Shown piece by piece: positions 23,645 through 35,439 of a stretch of DNA of 64,000 nt. Positions within the stretch are counted from its first letter, which is position 1. The number at the start of each line of letters is the position of its first letter. The position numbers and the translations under genes are program-made. Below the pieces are notes generated by a model. It saw only the letters and a list, made by a program, of their open reading frames with translations. It ran no database searches and was not told the DNA's origin. Source of the DNA: Telopea speciosissima (lineage: Eukaryota > Streptophyta > Magnoliopsida > Proteales > Proteaceae); the NCBI RefSeq assembly GCF_018873765.1, contig NC_057925.1:62923970-62987969 (forward strand), read 5' to 3'.

Positions 23645-26600
23645 ATGGCGATGGAAGTTGAGATGAGACCCAAGACTAAGATTGTCTGTACGTTAGGTCC
23701 TGCATCAAGGTCCGTTCCCATGATCGAAAAGCTTCTCAGGGCCGGTATGAACGTCGCTCGCTTCAACTTCTCACACGGTTCTCATGAGTATCACCAAGAA
23801 ACCTTAGGTAATCTTAGGACAGCCATGGAGAACACTGGGATTCTCTGTGCGGTTATGTTGGACACTAAGGTATTACTCTACAAAACTTCAACCCATCAAC
23901 AACACTACTTGTTCTTCCTCTTCTTTTTCTGTTGTTTTACTTGTTTCTTTTAATTAACTCTCTTTTTTCTTTGTCTGGGGGCTTGTTTTTTCTTGTTGAT
24001 GTTCTTTGTCTTAACTCTGTTTTCTGATTTTCTCTTCTGGGTCTCTCCTGCAGTGTTTATTTTCTTTACCCTGTTTCTTGTTGGTTATCTTTGATGCAGA
24101 GTTGTTCTCGACATGGTTATTTTTGGTTTTTCTCTGTCGTGTGTTTATGCCATGCCATCTGTTCGCTGATGGATGGATGATTTCTTGTTCTATTCTCCAT
24201 CTGGGTTCGTCTGTTTCTTTTTAACTTTTAAGTTGGGTGTTTAAAGTCTGTTGTTTTGTTTTATTCCATTACTTCCTCCTCCTTCGGTCACTATGCCAAG
24301 TGTATTTTGTGTTTGTGTTACTAACCAAATAGCAAGAACTTCAAAAGTCTCCAAGGCTGTGTTTGGATCACAATGATCCAAATAGCCTCGTGATCCGGAT
24401 TTTTTTTTTCTTTTTGCATCTCCTCAATTACCATCTTAAACTCCCAATCCAGGTCTCCCAAGACAGAGTGGGTTTGGAGAGACAACTCTGTAAATTTTTG
24501 GTGGACGTGATTTGCATTAATTGTTTGTATAGAAGATCGTATAGTAAAATCTAGACAGCTTAAACTCATATAACTTATTTATTGGATCGTGGCCTTGTTG
24601 CTCCCTCGAAGTTCAGATTGGACTACTTTTGTATGTTACACAAGGGAACCTAAAAAAAAATAAAAATTGTTGTGGATTCTGGTTTTGAGGATTCATGTTT
24701 AGATTGCCTCCAGTGATGTTCAAAATTATAATGACAGCTTATTATTTTTAACTTGTTATAGGTTTTTATTTTGGATCCTGATCATCTGAAACTTGGTCAA
24801 GTATTCAATTGTGTGTGTGTTTTGATAATTAAATATTCAATGGAGTTTCACACGTTATAAATTCATTGTGGCATCAAATTAATCTTCCATGTTTTCTTGG
24901 CTTCTAGAGAGACGCAGCAAACCCCTATGAACGACTGGCCTAAGCTTCAATATATTGATTGATTCTTCTCTTGAAGGCTTCCTGAGTTCTAATTGATTTT
25001 TTCTTAGTTTTTCAAATGTTCTAAACCATTTTTTTATATATATATCACAGGGGCCAGAAATTCGTACTGGGTTTTTGAAGGATGGCAAACCCATCCAACT
25101 AAAGAAGGGCCAAGAGATCACTATCTCCACCGACTATAGCATCAAGGGTGATGAAAACATGATCAGCATGAGTTACAAAAAAATGGCTGAGGATTTGAAC
25201 CCGGGAAGTGTGATACTCTGTGCTGATGGCACAATCACACTCACTGTTCTGTCTTGCAACAAGAATGTGGGTTTAGTTCAATGCCGCTGTGAGAATTCTG
25301 CCCTCCTTGGTGAGAGGAAAAATGTAAATCTTCCAGGGATTATTGTAGATCTCCCAACACTAACAGAGAAAGATAAGGAAGACATACTACAATGGGGGAT
25401 TCCAAATAAGATTGACATGATTGCTTTATCCTTTGTTCGCAAGGGTTCAGACCTTGTGGAGGTCCGAAAACTACTGGGCAAGCATGCAAAGTCCATCCTT
25501 CTCATGTCAAAGGTCTGCAAGAGTTCTCTAATCTCTTAGAAAAGAATTTTTGACAGGATATATAATACCAAGATGAGAGAATCTCTATTTGATGGTCATG
25601 CATATGAGGAGTTTTTTTTGTCAAAATAAACACAATTTAGATGATTGGCCATCTGATCTACTGACATTCTTTGCTCTCTCTTGCTCTCCATGAATTTAAC
25701 ATATCTTTGTTTTGGAAACTCAAAAATGGTAGACAGTTCAGGAATGTTATTTGATTAAATGCTTATGACCATGCAATCCAGTGTAGTTTTTTGATTACGA
25801 GATAGACTAGGGTGAGACCGTTGACTGCTACCCTCTCTGACCTTATATTTTTTTGTGGCTGTGTAAATGTTTGTCAGTATCTCAAAATCATGATGTTTCC
25901 TTTATTGTTTGTGATGTTTTAGGTTGAAAATCAAGAGGGGGTAGCCAATTTTGATGATATACTGACCAACTCAGATGCTTTTATGGTGGCACGAGGTGAT
26001 CTAGGAATGGAAATTCCTATTGAGAAGATATTCTTAGCCCAGAAAGCGATGATATACAAGTGCAACATGCAAGGGAAACCTGTAGTTACAGCAACTCAAA
26101 TGTTGGAGTCCATGATCAAGTGTCCACGGCCTACAAGAGCTGAGGCCACCGATGTTGCTAATGCAGTGCTTGATGGCACAGATTGTGTGATGCTCAGTGG
26201 GGAAACAGCTGCTGGGGCTTATCCTGAACTGGCTGTGCGAACAATGGCCAAGATTTGCATAGAAGCTGAATCCTCCCTTGATTATGGAGCAGTGTTTAAA
26301 CAGGCTATGGAAGCTGCGCCTGTGCCCATGAGCCCATTGGAGAGTTTGGCATCTTCAGCAGTGCGGACTGCCAACTCCATAAAAGCAGCTCTGATTTTGG
26401 TTCTAACCAGAGGGGGAAGCACTGCAAAGCTTGTGGCCAAGTACAGGCCTGTAATGCCAATCTTATCTGTGGTGGTTCCTGAGATAAAGACAGATTTTTT
26501 TGATTGGTTGATCAGTGATGAAGCTCCGGCAAGGCATAGCCTTATTTTCCGGGGGTTGGTACCTGTTTTGACTGCAGGGTCTGCAAGGGCATCTCACACG

Positions 26601-26735
26601 GAATCAACCGAGGAAGCACTAAAGTTTGCCCTTCAACATGCAAAGGCAAAGGGACTGTGCAAGATTGGTGATGCAGTTATTGCATTGCACCGAATAGAGT
26701 CTGCTTCTGTAATCAAGATTGTGACCGTGAAATGA
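23645..26735 (+). CDS. Pyruvate kinase, cytosolic isozyme, 499 aa
   Basis: Exons are 23645-23869, 25051-25512 and 25923-26735, all in phase 0 with GT..AG borders, giving 75 + 154 + 270 residues. This matches the roughly 500-aa plant cytosolic isozymes. The enzyme makes pyruvate and ATP from phosphoenolpyruvate and ADP, the last step of glycolysis. Visible landmarks: [14 protein letters not shown] at the start, [20 protein letters not shown] across the first intron, [11 protein letters not shown], the active-site lysine segment [13 protein letters not shown] across the second intron, [12 protein letters not shown], then [15 protein letters not shown] and [19 protein letters not shown]. There is no transit peptide, so it is cytosolic rather than plastidic. 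The large first intron (about 1.2 kb) and intact frame indicate a working gene. The closest Arabidopsis relatives are, from memory, the At5g56350/At3g04050 group. Confidence 0.95.
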
Positions 26736-29295
26736 TTTTGACTGCAGCCTCTCTTTGGGACTCAATTCATGAGAGTTGTGTATGCTGGTCTTTATATTGA
26801 GTTGTATGATTGTTTAGCATAGGTTTGGTTAGAATCATGATTTTGAGCTTTTTATTATTTATGGTGTTTGTGAGAAGTCAAACAACAGAGACTTTGATTC
26901 ATTATAGTACCAGCACAATTTTTGTGAAAATGAAACATTTTTGTTCTTACACACGAGGAAGTTCTCTTGAAAAATGCTTGATTATTTTCCAAAGGAAAGA
27001 GGCATTAAGCCTAGGTGCCTTGTGAAGTTGGTACAATATATTATATACCAGCAAACATGGAGATGAGGTGAGCTGCTTAGTAGGATATTTGATTTTGAGG
27101 TATCAAGCTATTAATGGAAGACTATATAATGGTGCAATATACAAAGCCAGTGTCCAGTTTCCAAATGTTTGTCCTTGTAAAAATGTTCAACGTTTGCCAA
27201 TCCTTATTACGTTTCTTATTTCTTGTTCTAAGGTGCATTCTGACCCTAACTTGCACTTGGTCATATCTCATGATTTCCTACGCTCTTCTAAGTTACCACA
27301 TGGACACCATATCATTCAGTATAATGTGCAAGGAGAATCACTACTAGTGCCTGCAGTGTGAGGAAAGTTTTAATACCTCATTTATCTGTCATTGGAAAAT
27401 TCTGCAGGAGAGCCTTGGAAATCAGTTTAGACGGTTCTGGTAAAAATGGGAGTCGATTTACTTCTGGATCAAAGATAGAAGAGCCTGGAGGTGATGCAAA
27501 TTCCATCATTCAACTGGTTAAACCTATTTCGTTACAAGTAAAGCAAAGGGCATCCCTTCAGCATAAACTGAAGGAGACTTAACGTTAAATCTAAATAGGT
27601 CCGTGTTGAAAGGCATCACCCCATTCATCAAGGATACTCTGGCCCTTATACCTCATCATCTTACCAATATTTTAGTTTTGTAAAACTAGAAAACGGCGTC
27701 AACACAGTTCTTGGTGTTCAGAATTCAGGAAACAACTGAGCATATATCATGATGTAATGGTTGCAGGTTGCCTGCATCATGACTGTTGCAGCTAAGGAGA
27801 TGGGGGCAGCATCTTCTTCTTCTTCCATTTGGTTCCCCCTTCCCTTCCCCAGATGGTGGATGACCCTGTTATTTGGGGACTTGGCCCATCATCAATGAGC
27901 TGGCTACTCAATACTGCGGTTTGATGTCCCCCTAGCATCACTGATGCTTCTCAATTCTGTGAGTTACATTTTGTATGTTGTCTCCTGTGGATCTATTTTA
28001 CCTATCTGTATGGTGTTGGTTAGGTCTGGAGTTTCAGGCTTTGCTTGTATCAGGGATTTGTTATCCCGATCCTTCTTTCCCTCTGATCTCAAAAAATATG
28101 AATGAAGGACCTACTTAAAAGCTTAAGTCTTTTCCTTTCCTCTTCTTTTTTTTTTTTTTTTAGTTTCTCATTTTTTATAAATGAGAAATCCATACGATCT
28201 CAACTCTCGGAATTGTAACTCTTCCTTTATACATACAAGCACAATTTTGCCATTCCACTCTTGCTACAGCTCTTACTTTCCTTAAAAACCCAAATACATA
28301 CAATCATAATCATGCAATATATTAAAAAAAAATTGAATTAAAATAGGAATAAAACACTCAGCTACGAATTGTTAAGGCTACAATTAGCTGTCAGTTGTCG
28401 CAACTCTCAAGGATAAAATAGTTTTATTTTTAAAAACAAACTGCCAAAGCTGATATAGTTTTGTTTTAGAAACTCCCCTAGTATGTCGACACAGCAGAAG
28501 ATGATGCTTCAAATTTCAAAATGGACTTTCTCAGGTCAATTGGATATGGGTTCACTTGTCTTCTGATTTTTCATCTCCAAACCCTCTCACTTATTGCCAG
28601 GGAAGGGAAGAACAGCAGATACCTGCTCTCTCGGTATCACTGCACTGCACTGCACCAGAGAAGTTCTGAAGGGGGTCTTTCATTAATTACAGCAATTTTC
28701 ACCAGGATCATATATTTTATTTGGGACAAATTTCATTCACCTTTAATCTTAAAGAATGGTTTCAAAGCGCAAAGATTTCACTAGTACTTCCTAAAAATCC
28801 CTGCTGCTGTTTTTATTTTTTCCAATCCTGTGAACACTTCAAAAAAGAGCTTCCATTTATGTGTAAGTCAATGAAAATCCTTTCCCTAGGAATCAATACT
28901 GAAAATTTGAAGTGATACCAGAAACAGCAACAATGGCTCTATCAAGGAATTGGTCCTTGCAGAAGGATCCCTTTTCTGTTCATACCTAAATTTTAACTGG
29001 CAGGTCAAGTTTAATGTGGTGTGTCAATAGAAAAGCAAATTCAGATCACAAGGAATTCACCCAAAAAAACCAAAAGAAAAAAAACACATCAAGACCTTAG
29101 AGAATAGACAAGAAGGGAAAATTGTACTTAATCCTTGCAAGATCATAATTCAGCAAACAAAGGACTATGACTATGTACAGAAGAAGAGACACCAGGTCAA
29201 GAAGGATAAAAGAAAAGATGAAGATAATGGATGCTACATGATGAGTATCTTCAGTTTTCGTCTGTTTGAGAAGCACTTCGCGAACCCCCTGGGGA
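26736..29295. other. 3' region between the convergent pyruvate kinase and RING genes
   Basis: It holds the 3' UTRs of both genes. An open frame at 27358-27582, preceded by a plausible acceptor (TTCTGCAG), has no recognised homologue and looks like chance. A T-rich run lies at about 28145-28165. No other gene is seen. Confidence 0.45.
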
Positions 29296-30321
29296 TTAAG
29301 ATGATTCTGAAGAATCATTCCCACCACTCTGAGATCCTGATAAAGAAAACAACCCATTGAAAGGCCATGGAATGGAAACCCAAGACCTTCTCCCATTCCC
29401 ATTTCCCCCCTCACTTCCCTCTCCACCACTTCGATCAGTGCCATGGCCACTGCTACCACTGCTGCTCTCCACCCTGTTATCCCTATTCATGAATGCATCT
29501 GAATCAAGCTTGGATTCATCAGCTGGCATCTGAAACCTACAAACTGGGCAAGAACTATGAAGCTCCAGCCAAGGCAGAATACAACCATTATGGAATCTAT
29601 GCTTACACAGCATCTCCTTGGCTTCTGCACCTAGTTCAAAATCCTCTAAGCATACCGAACACTGCATGCTCTCCTCAATTTTAACAGTAGGCATTGCTTC
29701 AACTGCCTCTTTCTGTGCTGGTGCGGTTCCATATCTGTTTGGATCATTCTCTGCCAAGTGCTGCAGCAATAGATCCAAACCAGGTCCAATGAAGTAATCA
29801 CCCAAGGAACCAGAAGCATTTTGACTCTGGCTATCAGATTGGTTCAGGTCGAAGGAGCCCTGCAGAATTACTGCCTGGTTGAAAGGATTGATTAGGATAA
29901 CACGTTCTCGTTCTCTTTCCCTATCGCTCTCTGAATTGTCAGATTCAGATGTGATTCCAGCACGAAGGCCTTGGAGCAATTCAAGGATGGCAGCTGAGCT
30001 TCTTCTCCTCCTCCTAAGGATGGATTCTATCACCCTCTCTTGTTCTGATTCTCCCCGTTGACTGTCATCGTCGCCTTCTTCTCTTCTGAATCTTCGGCGT
30101 CGAGGACCACTACCCATCATTCCCAGCAAGATGGGAGCCCAAAGGGAGAGTGCTCGGTCAGAACCCAAATCGTTGTCACCACTATCACGGTCTCTTCTCC
30201 TATCCATTTCTTCCACAAAACCACTCTCGCAGAATGGACATTTGATCTCAACTTCCATGACAGGGTTCACAATTTGAGAGCACATATGACACCAATATCT
30301 AGCATCCAACACTTCCCCCAT
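29296..30321 (-). CDS. RING-H2 E3 ubiquitin ligase with N-terminal zinc ribbon, 341 aa
   Basis: This is a single coding exon; I chose the ATG at 30321 (MGEVLDARYWCHMC) because the 11 upstream codons look like leader sequence. Residues about 10-35 are the zinc-ribbon domain (YWCHMCSQ..IKCPFCESGFVEEM) typical of plant RNF126/RDUF/CRT1-like ligases. A Ser/Arg- and acid-rich middle follows. Residues about 220-262 are a RING-H2 domain: CSVC, 14 residues, then CKHRFHNGC and CPVC, with all eight zinc ligands present. The C-terminus (SWVSIPWPFNGLFSLSGS) matches the DUF1117-like tail of this family. It would transfer ubiquitin from an E2 to unknown substrates in the cytosol or nucleus. It converges on the pyruvate kinase gene, the same neighbourhood as At5g56340/At5g56350 in Arabidopsis (from memory). 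Confidence 0.9.
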   Translation of the reverse strand: MGEVLDARYWCHMCSQIVNPVMEVEIKCPFCESGFVEEMDRRRDRDSGDNDLGSDRALSLWAPILLGMMGSGPRRRRFRREEGDDDSQRGESEQERVIESILRRRRRSSAAILELLQGLRAGITSESDNSESDRERERERVILINPFNQAVILQGSFDLNQSDSQSQNASGSLGDYFIGPGLDLLLQHLAENDPNRYGTAPAQKEAVEAMPTVKIEESMQCSVCLEDFELGAEAKEMLCKHRFHNGCILPWLELHSSCPVCRFQMPADESKLDSDAFMNRDNRVESSSGSSGHGTDRSGGEGSEGGNGNGRRSWVSIPWPFNGLFSLSGSQSGGNDSSESS

Positions 30322-31330
30322 CTCTACCTCTGCAACTCTTGACAAGCAAAGCAAATAAGCAAAAATCCAAAAAAGTCCAATTCAGAATAACAGGAAAATA
30401 AAACTAAGTTCCAGCAAACATAAACACACACACACAGAAAGACAGACACAGACAGACAGAGAGGGAGCAAACTTTTTGTAATGAAAAAAAAAAACAATTT
30501 AGAGACAAATTTCTGCAGGTTCAAAGCCCATAGGCAGAGAATCCGATGGTTGACAAGCTGACGGCAACCGGGGAAAAAATTACATTAGAAAAGAAATGAA
30601 ACAAGCTAGACAGATACTACAGATATGAGAGAAAAAAAATTAAACAATAAAAGATGAGAAGATTTCTCAACTTAACAGCAATTCCACAAACAATCAAACC
30701 CAAAAATTTCACTAACAGAGATTGATATACTTAATCAATTGGAAAGAACGTTTTACAGATGTCTCTATCCTCAATTGGATACAAAGTTGTAACAGATGTC
30801 TCCACCAGAAGAACAAAGAACTATTTCTATAGATCCAGAGAAGAAGAAGAAGAAATTGTGCCTACCCAAGACTGGAGATCAACAAGTGAAGTTAGTCGAA
30901 GGCCCAAAGACAAAAATTGAAAAGTAACAGTGAATCCAACACAAATTGCAGGAACAAAAACAAAGGAGCAGATGATGTTTAAGAAATTGGTAGGTGCCCT
31001 TAAGAGTTAGGCGAGAAAAGATTGGAATGTCCCAGGTTAGCCCCATAAATATTGGAAGAGCAGATTGAGAAGCAACAATTTACGCTTAAAAAACATGAGA
31101 TAAAATTGAAAGGATTAAAAAAGACAAATTTAAAAAAACACACAATTGGGTTTGGAATTTGAGAGAAATGCTTACCTTCTAAGTTGTAATGGAAGAAAAA
31201 CCAAACGCTTATTAAGAGCTCTGCTATCTATTATTGTTTCTGTGGATTTGGTGAAAGACCAAAAGGAAATCTCGCTCCCAGAGAACAACAGCCAACCGCG
31301 TCTTCTTTTCCTTCCCATATTTTATTTTTC
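30322..31330 (-). other. 5' UTR and leader intron of the RING gene
   Basis: A strong donor (AAG/GTAAGC on the minus strand, exon end at 31176) marks the first leader exon, at about 31176-31330. The acceptor is probably just upstream of the start codon, near 30350, giving a leader intron of about 0.8 kb. TSS and promoter are not fixed. Confidence 0.5.
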
Positions 31331-34300
31331 CCTTTTTATTATTATTATTTATTTCTTTGTTTTCTTTCTTGTCATTATCAGTTTATCGTTTTTCACCCTT
31401 TTTTTATTTTGGTTTTTTTGGGAACTTATCAATAATTGATTAATTGGTTTCATTTCCCTTATTATTATATTTTACCCATATTCTTTTATTTTTTCTCTCG
31501 CTTTAAATAATTCTTAATTAATTTGTGTGAGAGAATTGGATGGCATTTGGTGGTGGGAACATCATATCGTTTTCTCGTAATATGGGAGGACCCATCTCCA
31601 TCTACCATTCTACTCTCCGTCTCTTCCCATAAAAAATAAAATAAATTGTAAAAAAATCATATATAAATGGGTTGGTGCTCTCTCTGCATGGGAGCGCAGA
31701 GACCATGCGTGCGTGCAATGGCATCTATTGGGACAGGATTTTCATCATTCTTGGGGTGGGACGGTCATTTGACCCCCACTGTGTCTAGGCGTGGCCCTTG
31801 CATTCCATGCATATAATTTTTTTTCATTATATATATACTTTTGTTGGAGGAAAATGATCTCCACACTGCGGGTGTCATCCTCTCGTTGGCTTGACGTGGT
31901 AGATTCCATCCCACATTGACATCATGTTGATCCCTATCTATATTTTAAAGAGTAAATTAACCAGATACAATCTGTTGTCATTGTCCATGGTACCATGGCC
32001 TACCATGATTTTAGTGCACGAATCAGGTATCGGTCACTTTCAAAATCAATACGATATTGTATGATATAGTATCGGCACAGATGAATTAATTTGAATAAAT
32101 TTACCCGTGGTTTTGCTTTAAAAAATGGGATTTTTGACCATTTTACCCCTTATCCGTACCGTTTCAGTTAGGTACCATTTTACCCCTCATTGATATGATA
32201 TCAACTAGGTGTCAGTTTCGATCAGCTTCAAAACCGTGTAGTATCGAGCGATCCAATTCCGATACCTCAAACCATGTGGCCTATCCAACGGCCCAAACTT
32301 AATAAATAAGAAAATAAGGTACCATTAGATCTTGATCCGGCGGCGGCATTGGCTGATACTAGAGGAAAACCGGTGGTGGTTTTAGCCAGCGGTATCATAC
32401 TATCAGCTGTAGCTGGATCTCAGTGCCAGTTGATTGTAATCTATAATTAATATGGGGCAATTTTTACCACCGCCCCCCCCCCCCCAATCTGATCCCAATG
32501 CGTTGGGTCCTCCTACCCACACTGACGAGGAGAGGGGTAAGTCATTCATTGATGAGTATTGAGTTCTGCCATATTGTGGAGGGAGAGGGGTCTCATGTGG
32601 AAAAAAGTTCTACCATACCATACCATACCATACCATACCATTAGATGGATACCATAACTCCTTAGATTTTGCTGCATGTCAAATTTTGTGGCTTGTTTGT
32701 TGGTTCTTCATTTGTACTTAGAATAATCAAATCATTTGAAAGCCGACAAGGAAACTCCCACCTTTGGGCTGTGTGGCCCTTGCACCAACATAGGAACCAA
32801 TGAAAACACATGAGAGGGCATCCAACAGGGTTGGAAATTTTCAATTCACGAGGGACGAAGCGATCATTTCGCTTTTCTTGTGTTTGGATGCAAAGATGAA
32901 GATTGGTAAATCTATGATTATGAGTTTTCTCATATTGCAATTTTTTTTACCTTTCAAACATTTAGGTTGCGTTTGGTATGCATTCTTAAAATATATTTTA
33001 GGTCGATTTCACATTCTCGGATGATAAAAATAGTTGTTTTTATTGTCCGAGAATGTGAAATCAACCTAGAATACATACCAAACACAGCCTTAATATGGTT
33101 TCTTGTTATTTTCATGATATTTATGACGAAAATATGATACTACTATATAAAACTGAATGAAGGCTTACTACAGTTGCATAGTGGAACCTGCACTTGAGAA
33201 GCTTTTGTATATTCATAGTTACCAGGTTTAAAATTCGATTTGATTCACGGTTTTATTAGTTGCAAATCAACAAGCCAATCCTACTACTAAATTCAATTCA
33301 ATGGCCTTCTCAATTCATGACACCAATTTGTTACACTTTTTTCTTCTTTTTGGGAGAGGGGGAGACGTCAATTTTCTAAGTTCTCAAAATTTTAATTGGC
33401 AAACTAAATTACTTTTACCTGCGTGATACATGAACTGTAATTGTTTAATTCATCAACTCTATTAACAATAAAGATAGATATTTGATTAAAAAACTGTAAT
33501 ATTTTTTTGATTGTCTTGTCTTATTTCCAAAAGTTAAGTATATCATAGGTAAAAAATGTATTCAAAATAATTTGAAAGTAACTTTCCATTATATCATTCT
33601 TGATAACTTCTCTTAAATTATTTGTTTTTCAAGTACATATGAAATGATAGGATTATATCCTCATTGACAGAACTGTGTTACATAAAATGGGAAAAACTTT
33701 TGTTTCACTACATTTGCTTACAACAAGATTTTCATTGAGTTATGTTGAGTAGTCCAAAATTAGATTTGCTGTGAATTTGAACAATGTAATAATTTGTTGG
33801 ATTTATGGAGAATCCAGCAACTATCTCGCCAACCAAAAACAATTAAAAATAAAATTGGTTTAGTTATTAAGAAAAGGCAAAGTTCACAACCATCAGGTTC
33901 TTAAGTTGGCATGAATGCTGGCTTCTTTGACTGTTCTCACTGATAATCCACTGAATCCAAAATCTGAAAGTTATAATTTCTGATATCTACATCAGATGAG
34001 ATGCTGTGTCCAGTTCTAGAATAATGGCGATGGCACCATCGTGTCGCCAGATTTTTTTTTTTTTTTAAAAGATGCAAATAACAAGGACAGGATCCACGAA
34101 CGAACCAGAAGAAAGAACGAAGATAAAATGGCAAAAAGGTCCTCCTGAGAGAAGGAGACCCACAAGCCTAGAACATTACCAAAAAAAAACCCACAAGCCC
34201 AGAAGGGGATAAGAAATTAGTACCCACTTAGCAATACTGTGGTGTGGGACAACAGTTCTCAGACCTATATATGCACGCACAAAAGAATATAAACAAGATT

Positions 34301-35439
34301 CACAATACCATTCCAACACCTTTACATCCTGAATCACTGTGAGCGCATCCTTTGGCGGATTAACATCTCAGTTTGCGAAACCATAATATCATGATTTCAT
34401 TTGCCTAAAACAAATACTTTTTCCCCCCCTAAAAAAAAATACATTATCCATTGCAAATTGACTCAATAGTTTAGGCTAGTCAATCACAATGAATTTACAC
34501 ATTGACATTTGACTACAATTTGCAAACTGATCTACAAATTCATTTTTCGCATAGTCAAGTATGATCCTAATTCAGCACTTTCTATATGGGCAGCAAAATG
34601 GTAACAATCAAAGGAACGATATCTGGTCTGGTTGAATAATTAATAATGGTGTAAATGCAGGCGCCCCTCCCCCCCCCCCCCCCTGACACACACACACACA
34701 CACACACACAAATCTCCACACCCCTCCCCCCAACCGGGGAAAAAAAAAAAAAAAAAAAATTCGTTGGAGCTCATGTATCCTTTCTAAATATCCAGATGTA
34801 ACTGAGATCAGATGGTTAGGATCATCCATCAAGTCAAGTTTCTTCTGTCTAATCCCTAACAATGTCAGTTATCCCAGTCAGTTGTCCACTACTACTCAAT
34901 GCTCTATACAGGAGTTAACCCTATTTGGACCACCTTCAAATCATCACCCTACAGCAGTTGGACGGTCCAGAAGAGAGCTCCAGTTCAGACTGTCACTATC
35001 CAAGGGCCATCGAGATCCATGATCATGTACACAAAAGTGGCAGATCGGATTTGAGTTACCAATGAAGAAAATAATCTACCATCACTAACAGAGATCTCTG
35101 AAAATAGTATATTCTTGGTGAACAAAAAGCCCTTGCTCTCTCTATTTGATCAATATGGTACCACCACATTCGCTCCCTGAAAACAATGGCTCACAATGGG
35201 TAACTGTCCCACTTCTGTACTCTACCTGGCCCAATCTGAACGAAGAAATGAACATAATTGGAAATGATACAAGATGGCAAATGCATGGCCAGACTCCACC
35301 AATCAAAGTACTCCAACTGTGGAATACCAATCAAAATTGGATGGCTCTAGGTCTTGTTTAGTGCACTCTCTTCCTGCAAGTGTGGCATCGATATGAAAAG
35401 CATTAATAAGAACAAACAGAAAGTCAGAAACATATGTAC
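31331..35439. other. Intergenic region, no gene recognised
   Basis: No coding region was recognised. It holds a Tourist-like MITE (32965-33089), a (TACCA)n run of about five units near 32613-32641, a segment at about 31690-31810 resembling those near 8160 and 32750, and a low-complexity block at about 34670-34760 made of a C-run, (CA)n and an A-run. Short open frames here lack any family signature. Confidence 0.45.
32965..33089. mobile_element. Tourist-like (PIF/Harbinger) MITE, 125 bp
   Basis: The ends GGTTGCGTTTGGTATG and (inverse) GGCTGTGTTTGGTATG form terminal inverted repeats, and the whole element folds back, with a central near-palindrome around AATAGTTGTTTTTATTGT. TTA flanks both ends (32962-32964, 33090-33092). 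The GG..GTTTGG end and TTA duplication are the hallmark of Tourist MITEs. It is non-autonomous, with no transposase in the window. Confidence 0.82.

Noticed and set aside
27358-27582. Possible extra coding exon downstream of pyruvate kinase
   Set aside because: A plausible acceptor precedes it, but there is no recognised homologue and pyruvate kinase is already complete; treated as 3' UTR or chance.
35142-35361. Open frames on both strands near 35.2 kb as a last exon of the unrecognised gene
   Set aside because: Three frames are open on AT-balanced sequence and none connects by a clear splice pair, so only the 35440-35529 candidate was kept.
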